A stretch of 64,000 nt of DNA from an uncultured Spartobacteria bacterium. GTDB lineage: Bacteria; Verrucomicrobiota; Verrucomicrobiia; Chthoniobacterales; Chthoniobacteraceae. The translations under genes were made by a program, and so were the position numbers. The notes beneath the pieces were generated by a model. That model saw nothing but the letters and a program-made list of their open reading frames with translations. It ran no database searches and was not told where the DNA came from. Positions 31,901-39,878 of this stretch are shown piece by piece (the stretch's first letter is position 1; every line of letters starts with the position of its first letter). The stretch is from contig CAIRYQ010000111.1 of the NCBI GenBank assembly GCA_903882875.1, forward strand, positions 34,427-98,426. The letters run 5' to 3'.

Positions 31901-31992
31901 TTAGGGGGACAGCGGAGGATTTGTTCCATTCGTTGCAAGTCCTCGGTCCTGTAGGTTAGCTCAACTGGCGTTCGCATGGGGTTCAGCAGCAT
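28960..31992 (-). CDS. Large protein of unknown family next to the integrase
   Basis: About 1010 residues. I do not recognise the family. The N-terminal 80 residues contain a homeodomain-like or sigma-type helix-turn-helix (about 38-78, KMRQVKIMKALCKGQTGARI then AGVSKIRKRAAT). The rest is largely helical, with a KMILLHVPYVLAKILQRVQV segment in the middle and a highly charged C-terminal third. No Walker A, nuclease or methyltransferase motif is evident. Starts at 31992 (MLLNPM) and 31977 (MRTPVELTYR) are both possible; GGAGG lies directly before the first. It is convergent with the integrase (11 nt apart) and divergent from a small HTH gene. Base composition is visibly less GC-rich than the flanking chromosome. 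Cargo of a mobile element; a defence role is only a guess. Confidence 0.7.
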   Translation of the reverse strand: MLLNPMRTPVELTYRTEDLQRMEQILRCPPKNLSLQKMRQVKIMKALCKGQTGARIAKREKVTAAGVSKIRKRAATMTVARFLDQLIQGGTKARQKPNGTRPSPGRPGYEHFDQWVKAFTVDDEAIFELATLILTPDAQIATIAVREGRLSDYQHAVGSKASAGETSRKYLEKTGKRILRRLRNEIRSAGRIPVFWTRLSMQDTLLEDAFHRLNERFGQFACQGQGRSRIPAARPLAERFGPRFCHLVLYGGSEELCKRDLDRLTKDLPDARVARISAGNGKDFLRQLEGVLHLRRLTKSCAGFLPTTHRLSGQIRAEVERKHAELSLWEVSEVEVLECVKVLSLIQDYFAVKGLLPGMNSYLWSKVCYQDSIPFRTLPLRARVIIDRVVTPGLFNVLIRPMPGLEYTIWVPWAGSRRDLAKLARKRLGETPESKRFIYAPRQPSRGGARASLLVSADFLSRKGSRQIGSGQGVVLLPRHFLTPEPEIPVEDFAALAKKTAVGASVSETRVQEDHPKMILLHVPYVLAKILQRVQVGFYWDQLAQLEEWQSSLAELGSAALGSISEDVSALVLKLRPRAVLEEDLWDKWMSTGSNARAAPTEEEIEAGIQRTQPALTHLGYQGQLKAFLLKLATKPSNYPTVLMEDCGTMPSDTEPQISLRLLAAFAVLLRREFGQEDGANLQPPLPGNPADFDPDIPGFLTRIQPFLVDERMMQRETGPTDAHRDFENILKEVDADYLIRNLNGTVRRKFEADAKEWAKKCQKLICDKYWPKGELFLDKVRFSVGSEYEDLFDQNKDDATSICNDLLIRFSFGCRFVMRRVVENMQRGVLRGLPPTPLAVESEKSILSRWRSLLGEKLRRALPELNAEKLRTIVTDDPENLASTKPEKRIMNRMGEARAHDSAESEEDLSNLAYGYVEAVPGEEPEMICKLLRSRDVASETGCRKIFEFSHTLRRAAWSAAMDELNDAQPGSQSTQRILQALKLCRDEKPDDGGPSKQLLKELQRIFSK

Positions 31993-32043
31993 CCTCCATA
32001 TCAACTTTTCACGCCAGAATATTCCGCTGCCGTTGTAGGGAGC

Positions 32044-32259
32044 ATGAACGAGACAAGCGAAAAACTCTGGACAGCAACAACGATCGGGCTGCGGTGGGAA
32101 TATCACCCTTCCAGCGTAATCCGAGTAATGCGGCGGTTCGGCTTCACGGGAATCAAGTTCGGCACAGCGAGACAGGCTGCGCGCCGGTACGCTGACCGGG
32201 ATGTCATGAAAGTCGAGAAGGTGGCGGGCCTACGGAGCAATGCCTGCTGCGACGAATAG
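32044..32259 (+). CDS. Small helix-turn-helix protein, excisionase-like
   Basis: 71 residues. TATTIGLRWEYHPSSVIRVM followed by RRFGFTGIKFGTARQAARRY is a compact MerR/excisionase-type winged HTH. Proteins like this act as directionality factors or small repressors in integrated elements. It starts 51 nt from the large divergent gene, so it may control that gene. Confidence 0.6.
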   Translation: MNETSEKLWTATTIGLRWEYHPSSVIRVMRRFGFTGIKFGTARQAARRYADRDVMKVEKVAGLRSNACCDE

Positions 32260-32298
32260 CAACACGGAGCAATAGCTAATCCAAACACTACAATAAAA

Positions 32299-32616
32299 AT
32301 GACGAGCAATAGTGCAACCATGCAAACATCCGGGAGCAAGCCCGACAAATCTCTGTTGAGTAAGGCTCCCGCGTTGTCAAAAACACAACCGCAAAACAAG
32401 AGTTTCAATGAAGGCGACGAAGCGCCAGGTGCTATATGCGCTGGGCATTCTAATGCGCCTGCAAGCGCTCTTCAAGAATCGGCCCTGACCAGACTCTACA
32501 AAAGCTGGCAGTGCTGCGGCCCGACAGACCGCCGACTGTTCCTGGCAGACATCTGCGCCGGGAGCCCGAACCTTTGGAAGGCGGTAGATCGGGACGCAGG
32601 AGGGCGGTGGAGATGA
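32299..32616 (+). CDS. Hypothetical protein of the element
   Basis: 105 residues. The N-terminal half is polar and low complexity (Ser/Lys/Gln rich); the C-terminal half (ALTRLYKSWQCCGPTDRRLF) looks like a short helical domain. Its stop overlaps the next start as ATGA, which supports it being translated. No family recognised. Confidence 0.45.
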   Translation: MTSNSATMQTSGSKPDKSLLSKAPALSKTQPQNKSFNEGDEAPGAICAGHSNAPASALQESALTRLYKSWQCCGPTDRRLFLADICAGSPNLWKAVDRDAGGRWR

Positions 32617-32777
32617 ACCTCCTGAATCCATCTTTCATTACTGGCCCATACGCCGGCATCGCCAGCTCGTTCAAATCCACTCCGACGCTGATGATCCCGC
32701 GCTCGGAGGTGGACCGTCTTCTCGCGGACACCGGCAAATACACCGGCAAAATTGCGAAGCCCGACGAAACCGAGTGA
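32613..32777 (+). CDS. Small protein with KSTPTLMIPRSEV module, copy 1
   Basis: 54 residues starting MNLLNPSFITGPYAGIASSF. The segment KSTPTLMIPRSEVDRLLADT recurs about 0.9 kb downstream. A purine-rich tract (GGAGGGCGGTGGAG) precedes the ATG. Function unknown. Confidence 0.5.
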   Translation: MNLLNPSFITGPYAGIASSFKSTPTLMIPRSEVDRLLADTGKYTGKIAKPDETE

Positions 32778-32801
32778 AGCGTCACCGAACCCGACTCTCC
32801 T

Positions 32802-33056
32802 ATGCCAAACAACAAACCATCACAAGCGACCGTAACCAACAATCCAAAACCACAACACATGAGCAACATCACTAAATACAACGGTATCACCTCCCCGCCT
32901 CTCAGCCGCAATCATCCAGACATACCATTCCGGCGCAACAAATGGCGGCGGATGGACGTCCCTCACGAGGACAACGCCGCCGCCGACGTGCTCGCAGTGC
33001 TGATGAGCGTGTGCCGTGGAGAGCATCGAACCGAATCGAATCCCAACATGAATTAA
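32802..33056 (+). CDS. Hypothetical protein of the element
   Basis: 84 residues, Asn/Pro/Lys rich at the start, with a more regular C-terminus (DNAAADVLAVLMSVCRGEHR). An internal ATG at 32859 (MSNITKYNGI) could be the true start. No family recognised. Confidence 0.4.
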   Translation: MPNNKPSQATVTNNPKPQHMSNITKYNGITSPPLSRNHPDIPFRRNKWRRMDVPHEDNAAADVLAVLMSVCRGEHRTESNPNMN

Positions 33057-33058
33057 AA

Positions 33059-33556
33059 ATGAAACCAACCGAGAAATCCCACACTCCAAGATCGAAAGCG
33101 ACCCGACGCACCATGAAAAAACCAGTCAAAAAAATTGCACCACCTCTTCGCAAGAGCACGTCGATAATCAGAAACGACGAAAATAATGAACATGTCGTTG
33201 CCCGCAAGGGATGGCACTCGTGGATTTGCAATTATAACATTCCGGCGGCCGACATCTTGTCGATTCTCATCGATCTCTATGATGAGGTCCCGGACTCCGT
33301 AACCGACGGCGAGATCTACATGGACGATTGGTATTTTAATTACTGCCTCTGGCACGATCACGAAGGGAAACACGATTACGGCGCACTGTTGACGTATTTG
33401 GTGTCACTGGGGCTCATTACCTTCCGCCGGTGTTACGAAAACAAATGCCAACACGCTGCCAGCGGCCGCATGTATTACATTAAGCTCCAAGTCGGTGCCA
33501 TTGAGGAATGGCTGCACGACGAAATTGGTTGGGAGGTCCAAGCACAGATCCTGTAA
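33059..33556 (+). CDS. Hypothetical protein of the element
   Basis: 165 residues. A basic N-terminus of about 45 residues is followed by a folded-looking domain (IPAADILSILIDLYDEVPDS, then YNYCLWHDHEGKHDYGALL-like helices) whose end (LLTYLVSLGLITFRRCYENK, MYYIKLQVGAIEEWL) resembles a winged-helix DNA-binding fold. ATG 33059 is 2 nt after the previous stop. Family not recognised. Confidence 0.55.
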   Translation: MKPTEKSHTPRSKATRRTMKKPVKKIAPPLRKSTSIIRNDENNEHVVARKGWHSWICNYNIPAADILSILIDLYDEVPDSVTDGEIYMDDWYFNYCLWHDHEGKHDYGALLTYLVSLGLITFRRCYENKCQHAASGRMYYIKLQVGAIEEWLHDEIGWEVQAQIL

Positions 33557-33601
33557 ATCCCTACAGCCGAAATCCACCCACTCAAATCCACGCCGACGCT
33601 G

Positions 33602-33787
33602 ATGATCCCGCGGTCCGAGGTGGAGCGCCTGGTCGCGGACACTGCCGTCTATGACGGACGGACTCCCGAACAGCCCTCTCACGGCGCCTCAAACGACGAA
33701 GACCAAGACCCAACACCGGAGGCAGCGTGCTCAGGCAGGCGTCCACGGGATTCGCAATTTCAGAACCCAAAACACAAACACAAATAA
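33602..33787 (+). CDS. KSTPTLMIPRSEV module, copy 2 (small ORF or remnant)
   Basis: The frame reads LKSTPTLMIPRSEVERLVAD directly after the stop of the preceding gene, closely matching copy 1 at 32.67 kb. Only the internal ATG at 33602 is available as a start, so the first part of the module would be untranslated. It then diverges into a polar tail (61 residues in total). It may be a duplicated remnant. Confidence 0.35.
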   Translation: MIPRSEVERLVADTAVYDGRTPEQPSHGASNDEDQDPTPEAACSGRRPRDSQFQNPKHKHK

Positions 33788-33890
33788 CCAAAAAAAACAC
33801 AAGCCCCATCAACCGGGGTCGAACGGGGCTCATGCTGCTTACGAGGCGGCGGACAGTTTCGCTCAAAACGGGATGGTGGGCAACACAAAT

Positions 33891-35222
33891 ATGACCACAC
33901 ACGCAGCCATCAATACCGCCATCGCCGGGCGGCCGGAGGAATTCCTCCACAAACTATCAGGCGAAACACCGCACCGCACCGGGGAGAATTCCTGGAGCGT
34001 AGAATATCCCAGCCCGCACGCCATTCAGTTGACCGACGGGACCCTTGTCATCCGCGATTGCGCCACCGGCAAAATCATCGACCCCGTCAGCCTATGGGCT
34101 CGCGTCCATCAGTGCGACAACCATGCCGCGATGAAGGCTGTCGCGGCCTGGGCCGGAGTCAACGATGCCGTCACATCGGGGTCTTCACCGACCTGTGCGC
34201 AAACGGAAGGACAGTTCGTCGAGTCCGCCGGGCGCGTCCTTACACCACTGGAGGCGATGATGCACGACGATAACCTGATGGACTACGGCGATTACCTGAA
34301 TCGCCAACCTTGGGATAACGACTCAGCAAATCACAACAAGGCTTACTGGGCAATGCTGCTGGCTAGCTCTCGCGGGATTAGCGAAGATTACGCGACGAAG
34401 GAAATCGCAAAGCACATCCGCGCAATCGGGGGCACACCCGATTTTCGCGATCTCGCGGAACAGTGGAAGCGCGCCTGTTCGTACGTGGGCAAGACTGCTA
34501 CTAACGGGCTTCAGGTCACGCCAAAGGAGCCATCGCTGACATTCTCGCCGGACGCGCTCAACCACTTCGCCCTTCATGCGGATGTCCATGACCCGTTTGA
34601 CTACGTGCGGCGGAAGTCAACAGTGCCGCCCTCATCGGTGTGGCGCGCGAAGTTCCTCGATGTGGTCTATCGTCCCGGAGAAAAGATCATCATCTTCAAC
34701 AAGATCAAGAGCCAGGGGCAGGCCATCTACACGGTGGGACAGTCATTGCCGAATTCCATACCCCCCGCAGGTCCAGATGGCATCTGGTTCCTCGTGCAAC
34801 CCGTAGATGGCGCATACCACATCGACCCTGACTCGGGCAAGAAAACCCGTCGCAGTATCAGCGCGGTCACTCGCTTGCCTTATCTCGTCCTCGAATCCGA
34901 CAGGGCCGACCTCAACCATTGGATGCGCCTCCTGATCCAACTGCCGCTTGCCATCGTGGCCATCTACCGCAGCGGCGGTCGTTCCATTCATGCGCTGGTC
35001 CGCGTCGATGCCGCCGACAAACAGGATTGGGATTCCATGAAGCGCTCAATCGCGAAGGTCTTGGTGCCACTCGGTGCCGATCGCGGTGCCCTCTCGGCTG
35101 TGAGGTTGAGCAGACTGCCTGGATGCTGGCGCGGCGGAAATCTGCAGGAACTCCTCTATCTGAACCCAAACGCGGACGGCACTCCGATCTACAGCGCCGT
35201 TCAATCCGAAACTCATCAATAA
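33891..35222 (+). CDS. Primase-like protein of the element
   Basis: 443 residues. The C-terminal 150 residues look like an archaeo-eukaryotic primase-type palm: an acidic strand (YLVLESDRADL), the SGGRSIHALVRV strand with small residues and His, and RLSRLPGCWR at the end. The N-terminal half may contain an IHF/zinc-less helical region. In related elements this gene precedes a DUF3987 helicase-like gene, as here. ATG 33891 has GGTGGG upstream; ATG 33873 is the alternative. The palm assignment is from pattern only. Confidence 0.5.
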   Translation: MTTHAAINTAIAGRPEEFLHKLSGETPHRTGENSWSVEYPSPHAIQLTDGTLVIRDCATGKIIDPVSLWARVHQCDNHAAMKAVAAWAGVNDAVTSGSSPTCAQTEGQFVESAGRVLTPLEAMMHDDNLMDYGDYLNRQPWDNDSANHNKAYWAMLLASSRGISEDYATKEIAKHIRAIGGTPDFRDLAEQWKRACSYVGKTATNGLQVTPKEPSLTFSPDALNHFALHADVHDPFDYVRRKSTVPPSSVWRAKFLDVVYRPGEKIIIFNKIKSQGQAIYTVGQSLPNSIPPAGPDGIWFLVQPVDGAYHIDPDSGKKTRRSISAVTRLPYLVLESDRADLNHWMRLLIQLPLAIVAIYRSGGRSIHALVRVDAADKQDWDSMKRSIAKVLVPLGADRGALSAVRLSRLPGCWRGGNLQELLYLNPNADGTPIYSAVQSETHQ

Positions 35223-35234
35223 ATTTCTCCCGCT

Positions 35235-36782
35235 ATGAAAACGCAGATCGAAAATCTTGAAACATGTGTTGCGCAATCCGGGGCTATACCGGCGCCCATC
35301 ACACAAGCGGCGGGACCAGCACGGACGCTGAGACGCCCACCTCCACCTCCACCCATGGACGATGACGCGCAGATGCCTCCAAACAGTCCGCATAGTGAAC
35401 CGCAACCGGGCAGTCCCAAGTGCAGTGGTCCGCAGGCGGACAGTTCCGGAATTCCCACCACTCCGCCGACGGATGCACCCCCTACTTCGTTTAATTCGTT
35501 AAATTCGTCGCCCGCAGCAGCCCACGATCAGGGTTTGCCGGCACCACTCGGACCGGCGGCCTTCCACGGGTTGGCTGGCGAAATCGTGCGCCTGATCGAA
35601 CCCCATACGGAAGCCGACCCTGTTGCCCTGTTGCTGCAGTTCCTTGCCGCATTCGGGAACATTATCGGTCGGGGGGCATACATCCTCGCTGACGGTGCCC
35701 GCCACTACTTCAATCTGTTCTGCGTGCTCGTTGGGGCGACGAGCAAGGGACGCAAGGGTACGAGCTGGCAGCAGAATGCTCGGCTGCTCAAAAAAGTTGA
35801 CGCAGTGTGGGTGAAGACGTGCGTCACCTCGGGTCTGTCCAGTGGTGAAGGATTGATTCATAATGTTCGTGATCCCGTTATTGGTCCCAAGGAAGGCAAG
35901 AACAACCGCCCCTCGGGAACCAACGGTGAGATGGTGATCAAAGATCCGGGGGTTGCAGACAAGCGTCTCTATATTCTCGAAGGTGAATTCGCCAATGTGT
36001 TGAAGGTGATGGCACGCGAAGGGAACACTCTTTCGCCCGTCATCCGGCAGGCGTGGGACGGGGACGTCCTGCGAACCCTGACGAAGAACAGCCCGGGGTG
36101 CGCGACTGACGCACACATCTCAATCAGCGGCCACATCACCCGCGACGAGGTTCTGCGCCTTTTGAAACAAACGGAGGCTGCCAACGGCTTCGCAAACCGC
36201 CACCTGTGGGCCGCGGTGAAAAGAAGCAAGTGCTTGCCCGAAGGCGGGGACATTGAGTCGGTAAATTTCAACTCGATCGTCAACCGTCTGCACAAGGTGA
36301 TCCAATTCGCGCGCTCGGCTGGCGAGATTAAGCGTACAGAGCCCACACGCGAATTGTGGCGACTGGTCTACCCCTCGCTCTCGGAAGGCAAGCCGGGGAT
36401 GTTTGGAGCGGTAACTGCTCGCGCCGAGGCGCACGTCATGCGTCTGAGCGCCATTTACGCTCTCCTCGATGGCTCCAACCTCATCCAACCCGAGCATCAT
36501 CGCGCCGCCATGGAGCTGTGGCGGTATTGCGAACAGTCGGCCCACTGGATCTTTGGCACGAGCACCGGGGATAAGAACGCGGACAAGATTCTGGCCGCGT
36601 TAAAAAACGTTCCTTCTGGTCTTGCGCTAACCGAAATCTCAGAGCTTGTTTTCAAACGCAACCTTCCCGCTCATGATTTGCACGAGGCGCTGGCCAAACT
36701 GCGCCAGTCCGGGCTTGCCCAAGCCGTGAAGGAGAAAACCGAGGGAGCAAATTTAGAACGCTGGCACGCTACCAAACTGTAA
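35235..36782 (+). CDS. DUF3987-type ATPase (replication protein of the element)
   Basis: 515 residues. About 100 residues of Pro-rich low complexity are followed by a DUF3987-like core: LLLQFLAAFGNIIGRGAYIL, then NLFCVLVGATSKGRKGTSW with a Walker-A-like loop (GATSKGRKGTS), LYILEGEFANVLKVMAREGN as the Walker B region, and ISGHITRDEVLRLL. The last 80 residues look like a winged helix. DUF3987 proteins accompany primases in plasmids, phages and satellites. Codons 84-93 contain inverted copies of the 9-bp repeat that follows the gene. Confidence 0.65.
   Translation: MKTQIENLETCVAQSGAIPAPITQAAGPARTLRRPPPPPPMDDDAQMPPNSPHSEPQPGSPKCSGPQADSSGIPTTPPTDAPPTSFNSLNSSPAAAHDQGLPAPLGPAAFHGLAGEIVRLIEPHTEADPVALLLQFLAAFGNIIGRGAYILADGARHYFNLFCVLVGATSKGRKGTSWQQNARLLKKVDAVWVKTCVTSGLSSGEGLIHNVRDPVIGPKEGKNNRPSGTNGEMVIKDPGVADKRLYILEGEFANVLKVMAREGNTLSPVIRQAWDGDVLRTLTKNSPGCATDAHISISGHITRDEVLRLLKQTEAANGFANRHLWAAVKRSKCLPEGGDIESVNFNSIVNRLHKVIQFARSAGEIKRTEPTRELWRLVYPSLSEGKPGMFGAVTARAEAHVMRLSAIYALLDGSNLIQPEHHRAAMELWRYCEQSAHWIFGTSTGDKNADKILAALKNVPSGLALTEISELVFKRNLPAHDLHEALAKLRQSGLAQAVKEKTEGANLERWHATKL
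35486..35509 (-). repeat. Inverted copies of the TTTAACGAA repeat inside the DUF3987 gene
   Basis: TTCGTTTAA-TTCGTTAAA-TTCGTC, the reverse complement of the iteron-like unit at 36.8 kb, lies in the coding sequence and gives the residues TSFNSLNSS. Confidence 0.6.
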
Positions 36783-36885
36783 CGAGTTTAACGAATTTAA
36801 CGAATTTAACGAATTTAACGAAATAAGGTCAGGCAACCCGTGAATCTGGCAATCACCGCTTTACGAATTTAACGAATTTGACGAA
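36781..36885 (+). repeat. Seven iteron-like TTTAACGAA repeats after the DUF3987 gene
   Basis: Four perfect tandem TTTAACGAA units at 36787-36822, preceded by a partial unit overlapping the stop codon, then after 37 nt three more: TTTACGAA (36860), TTTAACGAA (36868), TTTGACGAA (36877). AT-rich 9-bp direct repeats beside a primase and an ATPase are what an iteron-type replication origin or a Rep autoregulation site would look like. Origin function is inferred only. Confidence 0.65.
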
Positions 36886-37173
36886 ACAAGGCGCTCATAG
36901 CACTGCGCAAGCCTTACCGAGCACCCTGACTGTAAATGTGAAGCCGGCACTTGCATGCAAACTATTTGAATTATGCCCGCATGGTGATTGCAAATACCTG
37001 GGTCCGCAGCGACGCCTGAGCCACCACGGGGACAGCCTACTTTATGATATAGCCACGCCCGGCACGATTTGATATAAAGACAGAGCCTTGATGAGCCATC
37101 CCGCAGACTTATTTCCGGATCCAAAAAGCAATAATGACGCGGGGCTGGCAACTCAAATTCAAATCATCCAAAT
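36886..37173. other. Non-coding stretch between iterons and next gene
   Basis: No convincing ORF. It is AT-richer than the surroundings and includes TATGATATAG at about 37041 and GATATAAAG at about 37072, possible promoter elements for the gene at 37174. Together with the repeats this makes a gap of about 390 bases. Confidence 0.4.
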
Positions 37174-38619
37174 ATGAATACCCCACACCCGCTACTCCCA
37201 CCCGAATGGAATGCCCTAGCCGAAGACATGGCGCAACTCTCCGGTATCAATCTGGACACGGTCGCATTGTTGATGCTCCTGGCCTATGACGTGGCATCGG
37301 GCAATACCGTCCAGGTGCGCACGACCGAATGGCGCGATTTGGGGCCGTCATTCAATCTCGCATTGACTTCCACCGGAGCGCCGACGCCGCGCGGGGCTTT
37401 GATGCAATTTCTTGGGCCAGTCCCCGACCTGGTGAAGCTCTCCTCCGACCAGTTGAAGGACGCCGGGCTCGGAATGGTGGCGCTGAAGGCATCGTTGGAT
37501 CAACTGCGAGAAGAGTTGCGCGAGGCCGCCGGGATCCTTGCGAAGGCGAAGGCGGAACTTGACGATGCAAAGAAAGATGAGGCTCGTATGGCGGGCCCGA
37601 TCGGCGCCTACTACCGCACCCGTTTCTCTACGGAATCCTCGGGATCGATTCAGCCGCGAGTCACGGCGGCCAGGAAGCGGCATGACGAAATCGAAGGCAA
37701 ATACGACTTGCTGATTTTCAAATTGCGGTCCGGGATTCTCGCCGATGAGCCCGACTGGCGCGAACTGCCGAAGGCCGCGGAAAGCAGCCTTGATGAAAGC
37801 GTGCTGGCGATGTGCTTCGCAAAGGGGCCTGCCGACATTCTCACCTTGAGCGCGAAGCATCGGACCGCTTGCAGCGAGACATTGAACCGGCATCGCATCG
37901 ACAACCGTGCGGTGACGGCGGTTGCCTGCGGCCCTGAGTCGGCGTACGCCGGCGTGCTGTCGCAAAAGCCCATTCGGAAAAGCGGCATCCTCGCCGGGTT
38001 CCTGTTTCTTGATGTCGCCCATGAAGCGCCCGACTACACCAGCGAATTGAAGGAAACTGCGGCGCTCGCCAAATGGCACGGGCTGATTGACGAGCGGTGG
38101 TACCGGCGCATTGCATGGCAAAACCGCACATGCGATTTGTACCGGCCCGATGCAAAGGGCATCGCGACGCTTGTCGAGTTTCGGAAATGGGTCGAGCGGG
38201 AGCAGGGGTTCTCGCCCGACATCGCATCCCATCTTTCATTTCTCGCCGACATGCCCCTGCGGCTTGCGCTCACGCGTGCGTCAATGGGCAACGCCAGCGG
38301 GGACCTGATCATTCCTCACGAGCAGGTCGAGCAGGCCGTTGAATTCATGCGCAGGATTGGGCGCCGGCATCGCGAACTCCTCGATCGGCTCACCGTCGAG
38401 CAACCCGAAGAGGATGTCATCGAGCAGCAGCTCGGGCGGGTCGTCGCGAAGATTGAGCGCCGAGGGCCGGTGACAAAACGCGGACTGGCCCGGTGTTTTC
38501 ATGATCAAGACTATGGCAGCCTCGAACCCATCATAGACCTCGGGGTCAGCAGGGGCAAAATCCGCAAGGAGGGGAACCTTTTCAGCGTTCCTTGTGTCAG
38601 CGTCAGCGCGTCAGCGTGA
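37174..38619 (+). CDS. DUF3987-related protein without Walker A
   Basis: 481 residues. The start (WNALAEDMAQLSGINLDTVA, then LMLLAYDVASGNTVQVRT and a GAPTPRGALMQFLG loop) follows the DUF3987 pattern at low similarity, but the loop lacks the Walker Lys. A coiled coil spans about 108-150 and 165-180. A C-terminal winged helix (KIERRGPVTKRGLARCFHDQ) resembles that of the preceding ATPase. It may be a diverged paralogue acting as an accessory replication protein; the assignment is tentative. Confidence 0.45.
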   Translation: MNTPHPLLPPEWNALAEDMAQLSGINLDTVALLMLLAYDVASGNTVQVRTTEWRDLGPSFNLALTSTGAPTPRGALMQFLGPVPDLVKLSSDQLKDAGLGMVALKASLDQLREELREAAGILAKAKAELDDAKKDEARMAGPIGAYYRTRFSTESSGSIQPRVTAARKRHDEIEGKYDLLIFKLRSGILADEPDWRELPKAAESSLDESVLAMCFAKGPADILTLSAKHRTACSETLNRHRIDNRAVTAVACGPESAYAGVLSQKPIRKSGILAGFLFLDVAHEAPDYTSELKETAALAKWHGLIDERWYRRIAWQNRTCDLYRPDAKGIATLVEFRKWVEREQGFSPDIASHLSFLADMPLRLALTRASMGNASGDLIIPHEQVEQAVEFMRRIGRRHRELLDRLTVEQPEEDVIEQQLGRVVAKIERRGPVTKRGLARCFHDQDYGSLEPIIDLGVSRGKIRKEGNLFSVPCVSVSASA

Positions 38620-39839
38620 TGCCTTTTCAAAAACCGATACATATGAGCACACAAACACATGACAAAACTGTGAGCAAGGTTGCGACAGAAACCGTGGATC
38701 ACCTGCGCCGGATGCGTCGCGTAGTGCGCCTGAATGCGAAGGCTCCTTGGAAGCAGCGCTTCAATACCCGACTCCCGATGATTCTGATGGTCCACCAAGG
38801 CTGCGCGATCGTGAGGCGCGACGGCCAGAACCACGTTGCCCCCATGGGCCACATCGTGCTGCTGACGCCGGGCAGCTTCGAAGTGACCGCAGTGCCGCTG
38901 AATGCATACGGGGACATCCGTGTGTCCTATGCGAAGTTTCCGCTGTCTGCACTCCCGCGGAACTTCAGCGACGGGGCGTCCACCGAGAGAATTGTCCTGG
39001 ATGCGAGGGTGGAGCGCGAACGCGGAGTCTTCGTGATTGGCGATCTGGCCCGGAAGGTGGTCCAGGATTGGCAATTCATGGATGGCCGGCTGACGCTCAT
39101 GCAGTCGGTGGCGGACACGTTGCTGCACTCTTACAGCCCGGGGGTATTTTCCTTCCTGCGCATCATTTTTTTCGAGAAGCGGTGGGCGTTTCTCAAGATG
39201 ATGGATTTGCACGCAATGCGGCCATTTCCCGTTGAGCATCTCGCGTCCCGCTACCGCGCCGGACGTGCCAGCTTTTTTCGCGATTGTCTCACCTACACGG
39301 GCCACACGCCCGCGGATTGGATATTGCACCGCAAGATGGATCTCGCCGGTGCGTGGCTGCGCGCTGCGAAGAAGAGCGTGCCTGAAGTTGCCGCACTCCT
39401 TCATTACGAGGACGTCCGGCGTTTCCGGAGGGCCTACCGGAAACATCATGGCCGGTATCCCGAGGAACTGCTCACGATTTTTCCCACATCGTTTTCCTTG
39501 GGGGATGAGTTTTTCTGCCTGCGCCCGTTCTGGTGGCCGTCCCCTCTGCGGCTGCTTGGCGAGCCTCCCCTGCGAAGCTGGCTTTACCCGGAATCTGGCG
39601 GGCACCCTGATGAGCCTCCAGTGCCGGCCGAGGCGCCTGCTGACCCCGTGGAGGCTCCTGACGGGCCTTGTGAGGAAGCACCGCCGGACGCCATTGCCGA
39701 ATTACCGCCCGATGATGTGGGGAAGAAGGAGCCCGAGCCCAAATCCATGGAGGAGCGCTTTTGCAGTGGCGAGCCGATTCCGATCACGGAGATCATTGAT
39801 TTCCCCACCGGCCTGCCCGAGCTGCTGAAGGCCGCATGA
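38619..39839 (+). CDS. AraC-family regulator with an acidic proline-rich tail
   Basis: About 406 residues from ATG 38619, which overlaps the previous stop as TGATG; ATG 38643 (MSTQTHDKTVSKVA) is the alternative. An N-terminal cupin-like sensor (about 50-130) is followed by two helix-turn-helix motifs (LASRYRAGRASFFRDCLTY and VAALLHYEDVRRFRRAYRKH), the standard AraC/XylS DNA-binding domain at about 210-300. The last 90 residues are Pro/Glu/Asp rich (PVPAEAPADPVEAPDGP), unusual for the family and of unknown role. Confidence 0.8.
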   Translation: MPFQKPIHMSTQTHDKTVSKVATETVDHLRRMRRVVRLNAKAPWKQRFNTRLPMILMVHQGCAIVRRDGQNHVAPMGHIVLLTPGSFEVTAVPLNAYGDIRVSYAKFPLSALPRNFSDGASTERIVLDARVERERGVFVIGDLARKVVQDWQFMDGRLTLMQSVADTLLHSYSPGVFSFLRIIFFEKRWAFLKMMDLHAMRPFPVEHLASRYRAGRASFFRDCLTYTGHTPADWILHRKMDLAGAWLRAAKKSVPEVAALLHYEDVRRFRRAYRKHHGRYPEELLTIFPTSFSLGDEFFCLRPFWWPSPLRLLGEPPLRSWLYPESGGHPDEPPVPAEAPADPVEAPDGPCEEAPPDAIAELPPDDVGKKEPEPKSMEERFCSGEPIPITEIIDFPTGLPELLKAA

Positions 39840-39878
39840 CCAACCACCATCCGCCCGCGTCACTTCTGCAGGCATGGA

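Noticed and set aside
32044..32777. Toxin-antitoxin pair among the small element genes
   Set aside because: Neither protein resembles a known toxin or antitoxin; overlap of starts and stops alone is not enough.
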